From the NCBI RefSeq assembly GCF_015767265.1, contig NZ_JADPIB010000001.1, forward strand, positions 1-64,000: a stretch of 64,000 nt of DNA, read 5' to 3'. Every line of letters starts with the position of its first letter. Position 1 is the stretch's first letter. A program made the translations under genes and the position numbers. The DNA is from Aureivirga marina. GTDB lineage: Bacteria; Bacteroidota; Bacteroidia; Flavobacteriales; Flavobacteriaceae. Below are positions 1-9,103 of this stretch, piece by piece. Under the pieces are notes generated by a model. It worked only from the letters and a program-made list of their open reading frames with translations, did no database searches and was not told the origin of the DNA.

Positions 1-487
1 CTACCAAAACTTCTTTTGCTCTGATCTGTCCATTAACTTCTAATAAATCATTTAAATCTTGACCATTCATTCCGATTCCAACCTTTCCGTTTGTGTCAAT
101 CTCAAAGCGAGGTGTCCAAACAGTTCCTACACTTGAAGAAACTCCAAATAAAGTATGATGATGGTTCGTATTTCCTACTCCTGCATCACCTAAAACAATT
201 GCAGATGTATTATCTCCTTCTTCATTGATAATCGTAAATGCATTACTGTTGTAATAGTAAAACCCTAAACCATTCACTCTAGTATTTGGACTATAAGTAC
301 GATATCTCAATTGAGCCCATTTATCAGTATCAATATTTCCAATACCAACAGCTCCTGTCTGGTCTTGATCATTATTAACTTCTACATTTAAAGTTACTTC
401 AATCTCCCTTTCATCTGAAGATTGTTGGCCATTCATACTAAATGTAAAAGCAAAAAAAGAAAATGCTGCTAAAACAATTTTTTTCAT
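1..487 (-). CDS. Secreted tail-fibre-like protein, N-terminal part (truncated by window edge)
   Basis: An open frame runs from an ATG at 487 to the window edge without a stop. The product begins with a signal peptide (MKKIVLAAFSFFAFTF, then SMNGQ). The rest is rich in G, N and T and ends in a 'GKVGIGMNGQD...LLEVNGQIRAKEV' pattern, written here in part. That pattern is the usual C-terminal-side signature of secreted Bacteroidota proteins resembling phage tail fibres, often followed by a coiled coil or intramolecular chaperone. Role unknown: probably a surface or secreted structural protein. The 3' end is outside the window, so total length cannot be judged. The family assignment is from motif memory. 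Confidence 0.72.
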   Translation of the reverse strand, partial: MKKIVLAAFSFFAFTFSMNGQQSSDEREIEVTLNVEVNNDQDQTGAVGIGNIDTDKWAQLRYRTYSPNTRVNGLGFYYYNSNAFTIINEEGDNTSAIVLGDAGVGNTNHHHTLFGVSSSVGTVWTPRFEIDTNGKVGIGMNGQDLNDLLEVNGQIRAKEVLV

Positions 488-507
488 ATTAATATAATAT
501 TTTTATG

Positions 508-515
508 CAAATATA
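508..515 (-). promoter_or_regulatory. Probable -7 promoter element (TATATTTG) of the tail-fibre-like gene
   Basis: On the minus strand TATATTTG fits the Bacteroidota -7 consensus TAnnTTTG and lies 20-28 nt before the ATG at 487. No clear TTG is present at the expected -33 position, so support is partial. The rest of 488-807 (divergent from the flavoprotein gene) is AT-rich, and I see no other feature in it. Confidence 0.4.
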
Positions 516-807
516 CAAACTTTAACTGCATTTTGTTATTTTTTTAACATTTAATATTCTCTTTTAAAACATAAAACCCTTATTTTGAGTGTTTTATAAA
601 AATACTAGAATTTGTTTTAAAATATCATGAATACAATTCATTTTGTAATTTATTGAACTACAATCATTTTAAATATCTATTAAAAATAACATAACGTTTA
701 GACCGTTATTTTTTATTTTTCATTCATAAATATGTAAGAAAATTATTAAAAAAAAGACTCTAAAAAATAAATCTTAATTTTAGAGCAACAAACCAAAAAA
801 ACATTTT

Positions 808-1497
808 ATGATAACTAAAGATAAAATTCTTCTAGAAGGATATGAACATATTCGTTATAAACACAAACAATATGACGAAGAAGAAATGAAAGAAAGAAGT
901 AAATCTTTTTTTGAATGGATGGATGAAAGACGTTCGGTTCGTCATTTTTCAGACAAACCAATTCCCATAGAAGTTATTAATAATATTCTCAAAACTGCTT
1001 CTACTGCACCTTCTGGTGCACATAAACAACCTTGGACTTTTTGTGTTGTTTCAAATCCAGAAATTAAAAAGCAAATTCGTGAAGCAGCAGAAGAAGAAGA
1101 AAGAAAAACCTATTCTAGCAGAATGAGCGATCAATGGCGAAAAGATTTGGCTCCCCTTGGAACAGATCCAAACAAACCTTTTTTAGAAACTGCTCCTTAT
1201 CTAATTATTGTTTGTAAAAGAACTTTTGAGTTTGGCGAAAATAATGAAAAGCTACAAAATTATTATGTTAACGAATCCGTTGGTTTGGCATGTGGTTTTT
1301 TAATTTCTGCAATACATAATGCTGGATTAGTAACTTTAACACATACTCCTAGTCCAATGAATTTTTTAACTAAAATTTTAGACAGACCAAGTAATGAAAA
1401 ACCTTTTTTATTACTTCCAATTGGTTATGAAGCAGAAGAAGTTTATGTTCCAAATATTGAAAGAAAACCTTTAGAAGAAATTGCCGTTTATTATTAA
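808..1497 (+). CDS. Nitroreductase-family flavoprotein, iodotyrosine-deiodinase-like
   Basis: FMN-dependent nitroreductase fold of 229 aa. The sequence shows the family start 'RRSVRHFSDKPIP' (about residues 42-54). It also has 'APSGAHKQPWTF' (about 67-78) and 'THTPSPMNFL' near residue 190, which are characteristic of the iodotyrosine deiodinase subfamily rather than classical NfsB. Bacterial members reductively dehalogenate halotyrosines in vitro; the physiological substrate here is unknown. A charged segment (EAAEEEERKTYSS) sits where the active-site lid is expected. It is a stand-alone gene with a 320 bp upstream spacer. Substrate is inference; fold is confident. Confidence 0.85.
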   Translation: MITKDKILLEGYEHIRYKHKQYDEEEMKERSKSFFEWMDERRSVRHFSDKPIPIEVINNILKTASTAPSGAHKQPWTFCVVSNPEIKKQIREAAEEEERKTYSSRMSDQWRKDLAPLGTDPNKPFLETAPYLIIVCKRTFEFGENNEKLQNYYVNESVGLACGFLISAIHNAGLVTLTHTPSPMNFLTKILDRPSNEKPFLLLPIGYEAEEVYVPNIERKPLEEIAVYY

Positions 1498-1571
1498 AAA
1501 TTATTCTCAAGAGAAACTTTTATTCAATAAAATTCGTAAGTAAGTTGATAAGGAAATAAAAAACAAAAATA

Positions 1572-1760
1572 ATGCTAATTCAAGTTGCAATTTACAATCA
1601 AATTCTTATTTCGAAAATTTCAGATATTTCTATAAAATTGGAAGAAGAAAATTCTGGAACAGAAACAATAGATTCTAGACAAATAGAATGGAAATTTCAA
1701 CTAAATTTAAAAGAAGAAAAAACTATTTCTTTTAAAAATTCTGCAAAATATTCAAAGTGA
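1572..1760 (+). CDS. Small hypothetical protein (doubtful)
   Basis: A 62-residue frame starts with ATG 75 nt after the flavoprotein stop and ends 40 nt before a strong terminator hairpin, which favours a real transcript. The composition is lysine/glutamate-rich with no signal peptide and no recognised motif. In such AT-rich sequence a frame this short can arise by chance, so it could equally be untranslated 3' sequence. Confidence 0.28.
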   Translation: MLIQVAIYNQILISKISDISIKLEEENSGTETIDSRQIEWKFQLNLKEEKTISFKNSAKYSK

Positions 1761-1800
1761 TTAAATTTCATTGTTGAATAAAAATTAAGTATCAAAATTT

Positions 1801-1840
1801 AAAGTTGTTTTTATCTAATTTAGGATAAAAGCAACTTTTT
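1801..1840 (+). terminator. Rho-independent terminator
   Basis: Arms at 1801-1815 and 1824-1838 form a 15-bp stem with one G-U pair and an 8-nt loop, followed by a T run. It lies downstream of the flavoprotein gene and the small frame at 1572. Confidence 0.85.
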
Positions 1841-2064
1841 TATTTAAAAAGGTAGGGAATTTTATTTTTCAAGTGTTTTATAAAAAACACTATTAAACAT
1901 TTTTTAAAAAATAAATAAAAATATTGATTCTGCCTTTTTGATTTATAATGATTCGTGAATGTTAAACAAAATATAGTCTAGCAAAATCAAACTCGTGAAA
2001 GCTAAATAAATTAACGTGATATGTATACAAATTACTCTAAGTAATTGATATTTTCTTTCGCCTT
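1841..2064 (+). other. Gene-free stretch between two terminators; possible small RNA
   Basis: No credible protein-coding frame. It holds a short hairpin (AGTGTTTTATAAAAAACACT, about 1870-1889) and three CGTGA boxes at about 1955-2020 in which the following bases partly repeat. Because a perfect terminator follows with no gene before it, a short non-coding transcript is plausible. No known RNA family was recognised. Confidence 0.25.
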
Positions 2065-2100
2065 AAAGTTGCTTTAATACTCTTATTTAAAGCAACTTTT
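2065..2100 (+). terminator. Rho-independent terminator with no upstream gene
   Basis: Perfect 12-bp stem (2065-2076 with 2088-2099; AAAGTTGCTTTA), 11-nt loop, then TTTTTT. Its arms nearly match those of the 1801 terminator. Confidence 0.8.
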
Positions 2101-2271
2101 TTCTTTCTATAAATTATTTTTTAAAAAAAGAATTGATTTTTGATACAATACTTTTTCTAAAAAAGAGTTTTAAAAAAGTAACAAAAATCAAATATTACAA
2201 TATCTATAAATATCTTATTTAAACTCAAACCATTTTAAACCTTAGATATATTTTAGTGATATATTCTACAA

Positions 2272-2302
2272 AAAAACTCTAGTAAAATTTACTAGAGTTT
2301 TT
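2272..2302 (+). terminator. Hairpin terminator, near-perfect palindrome
   Basis: Arms of 15 nt at 2272-2286 and 2288-2302 (AAAAACTCTAGTAAA and its complement) around one central base, ending in five T's. It is symmetric, so it could act on both strands. It is the third hairpin in a stretch without protein genes. Confidence 0.7.
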
Positions 2303-2619
2303 AGTTTGGTTAAGTTTAGTCTCGATTGGTAATTTCTTAATTTTTTTGAAAAAAATTATTTTATTATAATCTTCATTTTAATTTACAAAATAATTAAATA
2401 CAAAACTGTTAGAAAGCATTTAATTTTTAATAAAAAAATTAAATATTTTAAATCCTTCAGATTTTTTTTCCATTTTCTTCATAGATTCTTCAAAAAACAT
2501 TAAATAATTCATCTGAATTTAAAAGGAATAACATACTTTAAAAAGCTATTTATTTTTGTAACAAATTCTCAAATACTTTATCAGATAAAAAGCTATTTTA
2601 GCTAAAAAATAAACAGATT
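2303..2619. other. Non-coding leader region before menC
   Basis: AT-rich, with no coding frame. On the plus strand TATTTTTG at 2551-2558 fits the TAnnTTTG -7 element and would place the transcription start roughly 50 nt before the menC TTG start. A proper -33 TTG is not visible. Nothing else was recognised. Confidence 0.4.
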
Positions 2620-3666
2620 TTGAAAGCAATTTATAAAAAATACATTTTAAACTTTAAACAAGCTAGCGGAACATCTCGTGGAGTTTTACGAACAAAAGAA
2701 ACCTATTTTCTTTATTTAATTGATAATGAAAAAAGAGGAATCGGAGAATGTGCTGTTTTTAGAGGTTTGAGTGCCGATGATCGACCAGATTATGAAAGAA
2801 AATTACAATGGGTTTGTGAGAATATTCAATTGGGAAAAGAAAAATTATTAGAAGAATTATATGAATTTCCTTCTATTCAATTTGGAATTGAACAAGCATT
2901 TTTATCCTTTGATAACAACAATATGTTCTCTCTTTTTCCTTCAAATTTTACAACTGGGAAAGAAGCTATAAATATCAACGGTTTGATTTGGATGGGTGAT
3001 AAAAACTTCATGAATAAACAAATCGAAGAAAAAATAAAAGCTGGTTTTACTACTATAAAAATGAAAATTGGCGCTATTGATTTTAATACAGAAATCGATT
3101 TATTACAAAGTATTCGTTCTAATTTTTCAGTATATGATATTGAACTTCGGGTAGATGCAAACGGTGCTTTTTCTCCAGAGGAGGCATTGAAAAAACTAGA
3201 TCGTTTATCAAAATTGGAAATTCATTCTATCGAACAACCAATCAAACAAGAACAATGGATTGAAATGGCTAAACTCTGTAAAGAAACTCCACTTCCAATT
3301 GCTTTAGATGAAGACTTAATCGGTGTGTTTTTTAAAGAAGAAAAAGAAATTATTTTAAAAGAAATTCAACCGCAATATATTATTTTAAAACCAAGTTTAG
3401 TTGGTGGAATTCAAGGTTCAAATGAATGGATTGAATATGCGGAAAAATACAATATTGGTTGGTGGATTACTTCTGCTTTAGAAAGTAATATTGGCTTAAA
3501 TGCAATTGCACAATACACATATTCTTTACAAAATAAAATGCCGCAAGGTCTTGGAACTGGAGGACTTTTTACAAATAATATTGCTTCTCCTTTAGAAGTA
3601 AAAAACGGTTCTTTACATTACAATACTACTAAAAATTGGCATTTAGAAGATTTATTCTTTAATTAA
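2620..3666 (+). CDS. menC: o-Succinylbenzoate synthase (menaquinone biosynthesis)
   Basis: Enolase-superfamily enzyme that dehydrates SHCHC to o-succinylbenzoate in menaquinone synthesis. The 348 aa show the complete barrel signature: K147-M-K149 (TIKMKIG), D179 in RVDANG, E205 in SIEQP, D230 in ALDED, and K257 in LKPSLVGG. The frame begins with TTG (LKAIYKKY... read as Met); no in-frame ATG precedes it, and the sequence from the first residues matches the family N-terminus, so TTG is the likely start. menA lies further along in the window on the other strand. The gene heads a plus-strand run that continues through a membrane protease and B12 genes. Confidence 0.92.
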   Translation: MKAIYKKYILNFKQASGTSRGVLRTKETYFLYLIDNEKRGIGECAVFRGLSADDRPDYERKLQWVCENIQLGKEKLLEELYEFPSIQFGIEQAFLSFDNNNMFSLFPSNFTTGKEAININGLIWMGDKNFMNKQIEEKIKAGFTTIKMKIGAIDFNTEIDLLQSIRSNFSVYDIELRVDANGAFSPEEALKKLDRLSKLEIHSIEQPIKQEQWIEMAKLCKETPLPIALDEDLIGVFFKEEKEIILKEIQPQYIILKPSLVGGIQGSNEWIEYAEKYNIGWWITSALESNIGLNAIAQYTYSLQNKMPQGLGTGGLFTNNIASPLEVKNGSLHYNTTKNWHLEDLFFN

Positions 3667-3690
3667 AAACAACAGAAACATTAGAAAAAA

Positions 3691-4602
3691 ATGAATTTTA
3701 TACAAACTGGAAAATTAGGAAAAAATGAATGGTGGCGATATGTTGCAACAATATTAATTGTTATGCTAGGAACTCAACTTGGTTCAATTCCTTTAGTAAT
3801 TGTTGCATTTATCGAAGCTGGTGATTTTCAAAATTTTTCAAATGCAGCAGTCGATAATTTCGCAAGTTTAGATATTAATAAAAACGTTTATTTAATTTTA
3901 ATGCTCATAACCTTTATTGTTGGTTTATTACTATTATGGTTTTGCATAAAATTTATCCATCAAAAAACAATGACTAGTATTATAACTGCTAGAAAAAAAA
4001 TGGATTGGAAACGTTTCTTTTTTGGTGCCGGAATTTGGGGAATCATTACAATTATTACTATTTCAATTGGTATTTTTTTAGCTCCTGAAAATTATACCTG
4101 GAACTTTCAAGCTGGTCCTTTTTTCATTTTATTAATCATTTCCATTTTATTAATTCCTTTACAAACCTCTCTTGAAGAATTACTTTTTAGAGGTTATTTA
4201 ATGCAAGGGTTAGGAATATTATCCAAAAGTCCTTTTTTCGCTTTAATTATAACCTCAGTAATCTTTGGTTTACTTCATATTGCAAATCCAGAAGTTGATA
4301 AAGTTGGGAACTTGATAATGGTATATTATATTGGAACTGGATTGTTTTTTGGAATTGTTACTTTAATGGATAATGGAACAGAATTGGCTCTAGGAATGCA
4401 TGCTATAAATAATATTCTTGCTTCTGTTTATGTCACAGCAAATTGGACTGTTTTTCAAACAGACGCTCTTTTTGTTGACAATGCCGAGCCTTCTCTTGGA
4501 ATTGATACTTTCCTTCCTGTTTTTATTTTATACCCTCTACTTCTATTTATATTTTCTAAAAAATATGGTTGGAAAAATTGGCAAAAAAAATTAATAGGTT
4601 AA
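3691..4602 (+). CDS. CPBP-family intramembrane metalloprotease
   Basis: Polytopic membrane protein of 303 aa with about seven to eight hydrophobic segments. It has the CAAX/CPBP (ABI) motifs: E162-E163-LLF-R167, H196 in FGLLHIANPE, and a late GMHAINN box near residue 235. Family members are glutamate-type intramembrane proteases or membrane-protein partners; the substrate is unknown. It lies 24 nt after menC and 43 nt before cobS, so co-transcription is likely, but no functional link to either is apparent. Confidence 0.88.
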   Translation: MNFIQTGKLGKNEWWRYVATILIVMLGTQLGSIPLVIVAFIEAGDFQNFSNAAVDNFASLDINKNVYLILMLITFIVGLLLLWFCIKFIHQKTMTSIITARKKMDWKRFFFGAGIWGIITIITISIGIFLAPENYTWNFQAGPFFILLIISILLIPLQTSLEELLFRGYLMQGLGILSKSPFFALIITSVIFGLLHIANPEVDKVGNLIMVYYIGTGLFFGIVTLMDNGTELALGMHAINNILASVYVTANWTVFQTDALFVDNAEPSLGIDTFLPVFILYPLLLFIFSKKYGWKNWQKKLIG

Positions 4603-4645
4603 ACAAAAATCTTGTTTTAAAATCTCTTAATTATAAAATTAATTC

Positions 4646-5404
4646 ATGAAAAAAGAAATAGATATTTTTTTCACAGCTTTAATGTTTTTCACAAGAATTC
4701 CTTGTCCAAAATGGATTAATCATTCTAGCGAAATTTTAAATAAAAGCACTCGTTATTTTTCTTTAGTCGGGCTAATTGTTGGTGGAATCTCAGCAATTAT
4801 ATTCTATGGTTTTAGCTTTTTATTTCCAATTTCTATTACGATTTTAATCAGTATGATTGGATCTATTTGGGTAACTGGTGCTTTTCATGAAGATGGATTT
4901 GCTGATGTTTGTGATGGTTTTGGTGGAGGCTGGACAAAAGAGAAGATTTTAACAATCATGAAAGATTCTCGGCTTGGAACTTATGGAACAGTTGGTTTAG
5001 TTGGAATTTTAGCTTTAAAATTTTTAACGCTTTCTAATTTACCTGAAACAATTATAATTTTCACAATCATTTCTGGACATACAATTAGTAGATTTTTTGC
5101 TACAGGAATAATTTATTTTCTACCATATGTACAAGATATTGATAAAAGTAAAGTGAAACCTTCTGCGGATAAAATGCCTTTTTCTTCTTTGTTTATTAAT
5201 GCAATTTTCGGAATTGGAAGCTTGCTTTTATTTCAAAATTATAAAGTCTTTTTTGTATTAATTCCAATGTTTATTTCTACTTTTTTATTAGGTAAATATT
5301 ATAAAAAGTGGATTGGTGGACAAACAGGAGATTGTGCCGGAGCTGCGCAACAAATCAATGAAATTATATTTTATCTTACACTTGTAATAATTTATGGAAA
5401 TTAA
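4646..5404 (+). CDS. cobS: Adenosylcobinamide-GDP ribazoletransferase (cobalamin synthase)
   Basis: Integral membrane enzyme joining adenosylcobinamide-GDP and alpha-ribazole in the last part of B12 assembly. The 252 aa include the hallmark 'FHEDGFADVCDGFGGG' box (about residues 80-95), 'MKDSRLGTYG' just after it and the N-terminal 'FFTRIPCP'. Multiple membrane segments are present. It overlaps the next gene (cobC) by 11 nt, indicating a translationally coupled pair. cobU and cobT are not in this window, so the pathway must be completed elsewhere if active. Confidence 0.93.
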   Translation: MKKEIDIFFTALMFFTRIPCPKWINHSSEILNKSTRYFSLVGLIVGGISAIIFYGFSFLFPISITILISMIGSIWVTGAFHEDGFADVCDGFGGGWTKEKILTIMKDSRLGTYGTVGLVGILALKFLTLSNLPETIIIFTIISGHTISRFFATGIIYFLPYVQDIDKSKVKPSADKMPFSSLFINAIFGIGSLLLFQNYKVFFVLIPMFISTFLLGKYYKKWIGGQTGDCAGAAQQINEIIFYLTLVIIYGN

Positions 5405-5960
5405 ACTAATTCGACATACAACACCAGATATTGGGAAAGGAATTTGTTATGGACAAAGTGATATTCCTTTAAAAAAGACATTCAATGAAGAAGCGAAAAT
5501 TGTATTAGAAAAATTAGGTTCTTCTTCTGGTTTTAAAGTTTATTCTAGTCCTTTAAAAAGATGTACATATTTAGCTGAAAAAATAAACCCAGAATTTACA
5601 ATTTCTAAAAGTTTATTAGAAATGAATTTTGGAGATTGGGAAATGAAACCTTGGAACTCTATTCCACGAGAAAGTAGTGAAGCTTGGATGCAAGATTTTG
5701 TACATGTAAAAGTTCCTAATGGTGAATCTTATATCGAATTATACACACGAGTTATTTCTTTTTTAAATACAATCATTTCAAAAAATGAAAATGCAATTTT
5801 TGTAACACATTCAGGTGTCATTCGAAGTATTTTAGCACATATTACAGATTTAAAATTAAAAGATTCTTTTACATTTGATATTCCCTTTGGAAGCGTCATT
5901 TCTATATTTTATGAAAATGGGAAATTTTCAACCAATTTTAACCCCAAAAAAAATGATTAA
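5394..5960 (+). CDS. cobC: Histidine phosphatase, alpha-ribazole phosphatase type
   Basis: Phosphoglycerate-mutase-like phosphatase of 188 aa. It has the catalytic N-terminal 'LIRHTTPD' (RHG-type histidine), 'SSPLKRC' (second arginine), a mid-protein 'EMNFGDWE' glutamate and the second histidine in 'FVTHSGVIRS'. Its overlap with cobS makes removal of phosphate from alpha-ribazole-phosphate (or adenosylcobalamin-phosphate) the natural role. Its end overlaps the start of the lipoprotein gene by 8 nt (ATGATTAA). Confidence 0.85.
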   Translation: MEIKLIRHTTPDIGKGICYGQSDIPLKKTFNEEAKIVLEKLGSSSGFKVYSSPLKRCTYLAEKINPEFTISKSLLEMNFGDWEMKPWNSIPRESSEAWMQDFVHVKVPNGESYIELYTRVISFLNTIISKNENAIFVTHSGVIRSILAHITDLKLKDSFTFDIPFGSVISIFYENGKFSTNFNPKKND

Positions 5961-7113
5961 ACAAGTTTTAAAATATTTCTTTTTATCTATTTTAATTTCT
6001 TCTATTTCTATTGCTTGTGAGAGTAAAAAAAAGGAAGATAAAACAATACAATCTCAAGAAAATAATGTTGTAACTTCAAATATTGAACATGCAAAAGGAT
6101 TTCAAATTGAAACTGTTGGAAATGTTCAAAAATTAACCATTACTTCTCCTAAATCTTCTAAACAAGAATCTTTTATCTTAGCAAAAAAAGGAGTTGAAAT
6201 TCCTGAAAATTGGAAGGATTTCCAAAAAATTCAAATTCCAATTGAGAAAATAATTGTGACTTCAACAACACATATTCCAATGTTAGAAGCTATAAACAAA
6301 GAACGTTCATTAGTTGGTTTTCCTCACACTTTTTATGTTTCTTCTAAAAGAACAAGATCCTTAATTGATGCTGGTTCTATTGCTGAAATTGGAAATCAAG
6401 CAGAATTGAATAGTGAAAAAGTTCTTGAACTTTCTCCTGATATTTTAGTTGGTTTTATGGTAGATAATGAACCTAAATCTTATAAAACAATTCGAAGAGC
6501 AGGAATTCCGATTCTTTTAAATGGAGATTGGTTAGAAGAAACTCCTTTAGGAAAAGCAGAATGGATTAAGTTTTTTGGAGCTCTTTATGGGGAAAGTGAT
6601 TTAGCTAATAAAACATTTGAAAATATTAAAAAGGAATATATTTTTGCTAAAAACATTGCTAAAAAATCTAAAACTATTCCAACAATTCTTTCTGGACATA
6701 TGTATAAAGATATTTGGAATTTACCAGCAGGACAGAGTTATGTTGCACAGTTTTTTAAAGATGCAAATACAGATTATTTATGGAAAAATTCAACGGGAAC
6801 TGGAAGTTTATCTTTAAACTTTGAAACTGTCTTAGATAAAGCAAAACATGCTGAATTATGGATTGGAGCAAGTAATTTTACAACATATACAGAAATGCAA
6901 AATTCAAATAAACATTATACAGAATTTGATGCATTTAAAAATAAAAAAGTCTATTCTTTTGGTACAAAAAAAGGTGAAACAGGAGGTTTACTTTATTATG
7001 AGTATGGAATGTTACGTCCAGATTTAATTTTAAAAGATATTGTAAAAATTGCACATCCTGAAACTTTACAAGATTATAAATTTACTTTTTTTGAACCATT
7101 AAAAAATGAATAA
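5953..7113 (+). CDS. ABC-transporter substrate-binding lipoprotein, cobalamin/siderophore type (BtuF-like)
   Basis: The true start is the ATG at 5953, because it gives a lipoprotein signal (MIKQVLKYFFLSIL, then SISIAC with the lipid cysteine). The frame is open further upstream, but only inside cobC. The mature part (about 365 aa) is a class III periplasmic-binding-fold protein: 'SLVGFPHTFYVSS', 'LELSPDILVG', 'AGIPILLNGDWLE'. It is coupled to cobC by an 8-nt overlap, so a corrinoid ligand is inferred. No permease or ATPase follows, and these must be elsewhere. Confidence 0.8.
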   Translation: MIKQVLKYFFLSILISSISIACESKKKEDKTIQSQENNVVTSNIEHAKGFQIETVGNVQKLTITSPKSSKQESFILAKKGVEIPENWKDFQKIQIPIEKIIVTSTTHIPMLEAINKERSLVGFPHTFYVSSKRTRSLIDAGSIAEIGNQAELNSEKVLELSPDILVGFMVDNEPKSYKTIRRAGIPILLNGDWLEETPLGKAEWIKFFGALYGESDLANKTFENIKKEYIFAKNIAKKSKTIPTILSGHMYKDIWNLPAGQSYVAQFFKDANTDYLWKNSTGTGSLSLNFETVLDKAKHAELWIGASNFTTYTEMQNSNKHYTEFDAFKNKKVYSFGTKKGETGGLLYYEYGMLRPDLILKDIVKIAHPETLQDYKFTFFEPLKNE

Positions 7114-7138
7114 AAATTAACCAAAAAATAAAAATAAT

Positions 7139-7678
7139 ATGAAATACATTATCTTCGATTTAGAAGCTACATGTTGGGAAAAAGCAAACGGAAGAAAAAA
7201 TGAAGTAATTGAAATTGGCGCTGTTATGGTCAATGAAAACAAAGAAATTGTTTCAGAGTTTGAACAATTTGTTAAGCCTAGTAAAGAACCTATTTTAAGT
7301 GATTTTTGCACAAAACTGACTTCTATTACACAAAAAGATGTAGAAAATGCGCCATATTTTCAAGAAGCAATTGAAAATTTTAAAAATTGAATTGGAACAA
7401 ATTCAGAAGAATATGTATTATGTTCTTGGGGATTTTTTGATAGAAATCAATTAGAATATGAATCAAAAACGAAAGGTTTGAATTATCATTGGGTTTCAAA
7501 TCACATTAGTTTAAAACATCAATATACTTCAGTAAGTGGAGCGAAAAGAAACATGGGAATGAAAGGAGCTTTATTAAAAGAAGGATTTTCTTTAGATGGT
7601 ACACATCATAGAGGAATTGATGATGCAAGGAATATTAATAAAATTTTCTTGAAATATTTCGATTCTTGGGAGATTTAA
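7139..7678 (+). pseudogene. 3'-5' exonuclease (DEDDh, RNase T-like) interrupted by a nonsense codon
   Basis: Two halves in the same reading frame are separated by one TGA at 7388-7390. The first half has the ExoI motif (FDLEATCW); the second has 'CSWGFFDRNQ' and the DEDDh ExoIII box (HHRGIDDARN). Reading through gives one normal-length exonuclease of about 179 aa resembling KapD/ERI-type enzymes. The context 'FKN-stop-IGTNSEE' suggests a tryptophan TGG changed to TGA. Inactivation is recent, because no other lesion is seen. A sequencing error is the alternative. Confidence 0.82.
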
Positions 7679-7881
7679 ATTAATTCTAGAATATTTTTTT
7701 TCATATTTATATTTAAGTAGATAACCAAAATAAATAATTCTATAACATTTAAATTATAATAAAATTACATATTTAACTTAAACTATATTATTTATTTAAC
7801 TTATAAAATTACATATTTTATTTTATTTTTCAGAATTAGTTACTATTACTAAATTCGCCAACTATTTTTAATAAATTAAAT

Positions 7882-9102
7882 ATGAAATTAAAATTATTAT
7901 TGGCATTGTTTATTTGTACTATTAACATGTACGGACAAATAACTTTTAAAAAAGGATATTTTATAAATAACAATGGAGAAAAAAAAGAATGCTTAATTAA
8001 AGATGTTGATTGGAAAAACTCTCCTATAAACTTTGAATATAAGTTTACTAAAAAAGGAAAAATTAATACGCAATCAATTGAAAATGTAAAAGAATTTGGA
8101 GGAAAAGATCTTTCAACATGTAGAAGATTTGAAGTAGAAATTGATAAATCATCTGATAATTTATCTTATTTAGATCATAAAAGAAACCCTAGATTTCATA
8201 AAGAAACTTTATTCTTAAAATTAATTGTTGAAGGAAAAGCTAATTTGTATGTATATACAGAAACAGGTTTAGTTAGATTTTTCATTGAAAAAGAAGATTT
8301 ACCTATAACACAATTGGTTTACAAAAGATTCAGAACACCAAAAAATCCTTCAATTCTTAGAAAGAATAATTATTATAAACAGCAATTAAAAAAATATTTG
8401 ATTTGTGATGACATTAAAATTTCAAAACTTGAAAATGCTGTTTATACTACAAATAGTCTTTCAAAATTATTTGTAGACTACAATTTTTGTGGTAAAGAGA
8501 AAGAAGAAGAATTCTCTAAAATAGAGAATAAAACAAAAACAAAATTTCACTTAAATATTCAACCTTCTTTTAAAATCTCAAATACAGGTATTAAAGGAGC
8601 TTATTATATTTATAGGAATCAATATATAGATATTGATTTTTCAAATTTAAATAGATTTCAATTTGGTCTAGAAGCGGAAATTATTTTGCCTTTTAACAAT
8701 TCTAAATGGTCTACTTTTTTAAATCCAATTTTAAAAACAGGAAGTGACACAGTGGATATTGAATATGACAATATTGAATTCAAAATGACTGCTTTAGAAT
8801 TGAATTTAGGTTTAAGACATTACATGTTTTTGAATAAAAACTCTAAATTATTCATCAATGCTTTTTTATCACATGATATTCATTTTAATTCTTCTATTAA
8901 TTTTAAAGAAAGAACAAGCGTTAGGCCTAATTTAGAACCTAAAAGTGCAACAACTTTTGGAGGTGGATTTGGGTTAAAGCTATATGATAAATTTAGTGGA
9001 GAAGTTCGTATTTATGGAAATAAAAACTTTCTAAGAGAATATATTAGTTGGGAAGGTAAAGACCAAACTATTTCAATAATTTTAGGTTACACATTATTAT
9101 AA
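7882..9102 (+). CDS. Secreted protein with predicted outer-membrane beta-barrel C-terminus
   Basis: 406 aa with a signal peptide (MKLKLLLALFICTINMYGQ). The N-terminal half (about 20-200) is a soluble domain built around 'KKGYFINNNGEKKECLIKDVDWKNSP'-type sequence, quoted here in part. The C-terminal half has alternating strands and ends in 'ISIILGYTLL', typical of a porin-like barrel closing strand. Similar flavobacterial proteins are annotated only as hypothetical or outer-membrane beta-barrel proteins. It is monocistronic, ending in a bidirectional terminator. Function unknown. Confidence 0.7.
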   Translation: MKLKLLLALFICTINMYGQITFKKGYFINNNGEKKECLIKDVDWKNSPINFEYKFTKKGKINTQSIENVKEFGGKDLSTCRRFEVEIDKSSDNLSYLDHKRNPRFHKETLFLKLIVEGKANLYVYTETGLVRFFIEKEDLPITQLVYKRFRTPKNPSILRKNNYYKQQLKKYLICDDIKISKLENAVYTTNSLSKLFVDYNFCGKEKEEEFSKIENKTKTKFHLNIQPSFKISNTGIKGAYYIYRNQYIDIDFSNLNRFQFGLEAEIILPFNNSKWSTFLNPILKTGSDTVDIEYDNIEFKMTALELNLGLRHYMFLNKNSKLFINAFLSHDIHFNSSINFKERTSVRPNLEPKSATTFGGGFGLKLYDKFSGEVRIYGNKNFLREYISWEGKDQTISIILGYTLL

Positions 9103-9103
9103 T

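Noticed and set aside
4603-4645. B12 riboswitch before cobS
   Set aside because: Only 43 nt are available, too short for a cobalamin riboswitch, and no B12-box-like core is seen.
5875-5952. Upstream start (5875) for the B12-type lipoprotein
   Set aside because: It lies wholly within cobC and would hide the lipobox; ATG at 5953 gives a normal lipoprotein signal.
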